A stretch of DNA of 64,000 nucleotides from Cereibacter_A azotoformans. Lineage in GTDB: Bacteria > Pseudomonadota > Alphaproteobacteria > Rhodobacterales > Rhodobacteraceae. The stretch lies in the NCBI RefSeq assembly GCF_003050905.1, contig NZ_QAOT01000003.1, one strand, 5' to 3'. Below the pieces are notes generated by a model. That model searched no databases and was not told the DNA's origin. It saw only the letters and a list, made by a program, of their open reading frames with translations. The translations under genes and the position numbers were made by a program. Below, in pieces: positions 63,156-64,000 of the stretch (its first letter is position 1; each line of letters opens with the position of its first letter).

Positions 63156-63168
63156 GGTGGCGAGATGA
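62690..63168 (+). CDS. Overlapping +1-frame coding region within the cytosine methyltransferase gene
   Basis: In the frame one base after that of the methyltransferase, about 155 codons read RLWPTPQTDCFRSRGGDR, MWMTPTARDHKDGATSL and RTLNPLFVEALMGWPTGWTG, then WLQRMRCELSRL. The WPTP, TPTARD and LNPxFVExLMGWPxGWT blocks are typical of the C-terminal part of phage cytosine methyltransferases. Its stop overlaps the next gene's ATG (ATGA). The start is unclear: internal ATG at 62785, or a +1 frameshift from the main frame. Coordinates are approximate. Confidence 0.45.
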
Positions 63169-63383
63169 AGCAGTCCCGCCTCATGTCGCTGGTCGAGTCC
63201 GTCGCCAACGTGATCGTCGGCTATGGGGTCGCGGTCCTCACGCAGATCCTGATTTTCCCGATCTTCGGGCTGCACACGACGCTGGCGCAGAACCTGAAAA
63301 TGGGCGCGGTGTTCACCGTCGTGAGCATCGCGCGGTCCTACGTCCTGCGGCGCCTGTTCGAGGCACTGCGAGTGCATCTGTAA
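63165..63383 (+). CDS. Small DUF7220-type membrane protein
   Basis: A 72-residue protein: MSLVESVANVIVGYGVAVLT, then QILIFPIFGLHTTLAQ, with two hydrophobic segments and a basic C terminus (RSYVLRRLFEALRVHL). Similar small membrane proteins follow methyltransferase genes in Rhodobacter-type prophages. Its ATG overlaps the stop codon of the +1-frame coding region. Confidence 0.7.
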   Translation: MKQSRLMSLVESVANVIVGYGVAVLTQILIFPIFGLHTTLAQNLKMGAVFTVVSIARSYVLRRLFEALRVHL

Positions 63384-63439
63384 CGTTGCGAAAGGCGTCG
63401 AGGGGTGTAAGTTACTGAAAAGCCGCGTAGGATAAGGGC

Positions 63440-63904
63440 ATGGCAAGAATCGAGCGAAGCACAAAACTCTCGTTGACGCAGGACGAGTATCGTATCTGCT
63501 CCGAACCCTACGTTTTCTACCGTTTGATCTCGGACGGTAATGGCTTCCGGCTTATGACTGCAACTGCGTCAGAGAACATTGGGTGGTATCGCGCCTTCGA
63601 AGATCAAGCGTCATTGATCTCGGTGACCGCGCAGGTCTTTTCAGATCGCGGCTTGTACATAGTGACCAAAGAGGATCATGCAGGGCGAAGTTACGTTGAG
63701 ACTTCAATTTACCCCAACGAGGAAGATCTGCTTCATCTTGCTGCCACCGTTCTTGATAGGATCGGCTTCGAAGATATTTCGGTACTCGCTCTCCGTGAAA
63801 TGAAGACGATTTACGATGAGTTTTCCTCGGACGAAAGTGGCGACGACACTTACCTGAGCGATGGTATGTGGATTACGTCTGATGGCCGGTTGGTCGAGAA
63901 ATGA
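63440..63904 (+). CDS. Hypothetical AT-richer cargo gene
   Basis: A 154-residue acidic protein (GWYRAFEDQASLISVTAQVF; DETYLSDGMWITSDGRLVEK-like C terminus) with no recognised domain. The sequence is visibly less GC-rich than all neighbours and uses AT-ending codons, which suggests recent transfer. No clear ribosome binding site beyond GGGC, but the frame is long for this composition. It may be an accessory (immunity or moron) gene. Confidence 0.5.
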   Translation: MARIERSTKLSLTQDEYRICSEPYVFYRLISDGNGFRLMTATASENIGWYRAFEDQASLISVTAQVFSDRGLYIVTKEDHAGRSYVETSIYPNEEDLLHLAATVLDRIGFEDISVLALREMKTIYDEFSSDESGDDTYLSDGMWITSDGRLVEK

Positions 63905-64000
63905 TCCCACATTTCCCAAGTAAGGCGCTGATTTCGCTGTCCTGACCATTATATTTCCTATATAAAACATGGTGTTGAAGGCTGCGAGGGGCGCGTTTCA

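Noticed and set aside
42954..64000. CRISPR array
   Set aside because: No regularly spaced repeats of suitable length were found; the CGTCCTC copies are short and irregularly spaced, and the Cas4-like gene is in a phage operon without other cas genes.
63905..64000. Possible gene start at 63969 (ATG after an AT-rich stretch)
   Set aside because: Only about ten codons are inside the window and no ribosome binding site is visible, so nothing can be claimed.

Overview
The window looks like a chromosome segment of a high-GC alphaproteobacterium of the Rhodobacter/Cereibacter type. This rests on the gene complement (uppS-cdsA-dxr-rseP-bamA-ompH-fabZ-lpxA-lpxI-lpxB), the very G+C-rich codon use, frequent GTG and TTG starts, and an intergenic GC hairpin followed by GGACCCCCCGAGGATATTTG, an element I associate from memory with Rhodobacteraceae. 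No database search was possible; family names come from recognising motifs.

Positions 1-42512 are ordinary chromosome. In order they hold: a cut-off SAF-domain oxidoreductase and an rfbC-type epimerase; an SseB-family gene; the rplM-rpsI ribosomal operon; a divergent DUF1127 / MocR-type regulator pair; a polyamine-type ABC importer (two permeases and an ATPase) without a binding-protein gene; a minus-strand block (TetR, ppk2, lipoprotein hydrolase, metA, P-loop ATPase, FadL porin, EamA exporter); a yfgM-like - bamB-like - der cluster; a complete oligopeptide-type ABC importer with an AraC regulator; miaA; and then a long plus-strand envelope block from pyrH to lpxB. That block builds undecaprenyl carrier, phospholipid precursor, isoprenoid precursor, outer-membrane proteins and lipid A. 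An ABC-F ATPase, a small beta-barrel protein and an AsnC-LysE pair follow.

At 42.6-42.9 kb lie a decayed tRNA-Ser copy and an intact tRNA-Ser(TGA) with its terminator. From about 43 kb to the end the content is mobile. First comes a DUF3883 nuclease-like gene, then a tightly overlapping minus-strand cassette (small protein, DUF2924 protein, serine recombinase, HTH protein) and, divergent to it, a 749-residue protein I do not recognise. From 49 kb a prophage-like early module runs rightward: a Mu Com-like zinc finger, a sigma-like protein, small genes, a Sak4-type recombination ATPase, an SSB-like protein, an SF2 helicase, a zinc-finger/DUF6511 protein, a Cas4-like nuclease broken by one in-frame TGA, a primase-helicase, a repeat-rich origin-like segment, a RuvC-like resolvase, DUF6362, a ParB-methyltransferase fusion, a cytosine methyltransferase and a small membrane protein. 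An antisense nitronate monooxygenase gene and an AT-richer unknown gene look like cargo. No capsid, terminase or tail genes are in the window, so the element continues past position 64000 or is incomplete.

The best leads are these. The start region of the sigma-like gene sits in a near-perfect hairpin directly downstream of a Com-like gene, which echoes Mu com-mom translational control. The 3' half of the cytosine methyltransferase appears to code in two frames at once. The prophage also has an iteron-like origin region and a duplicated leader in front of two of its genes.
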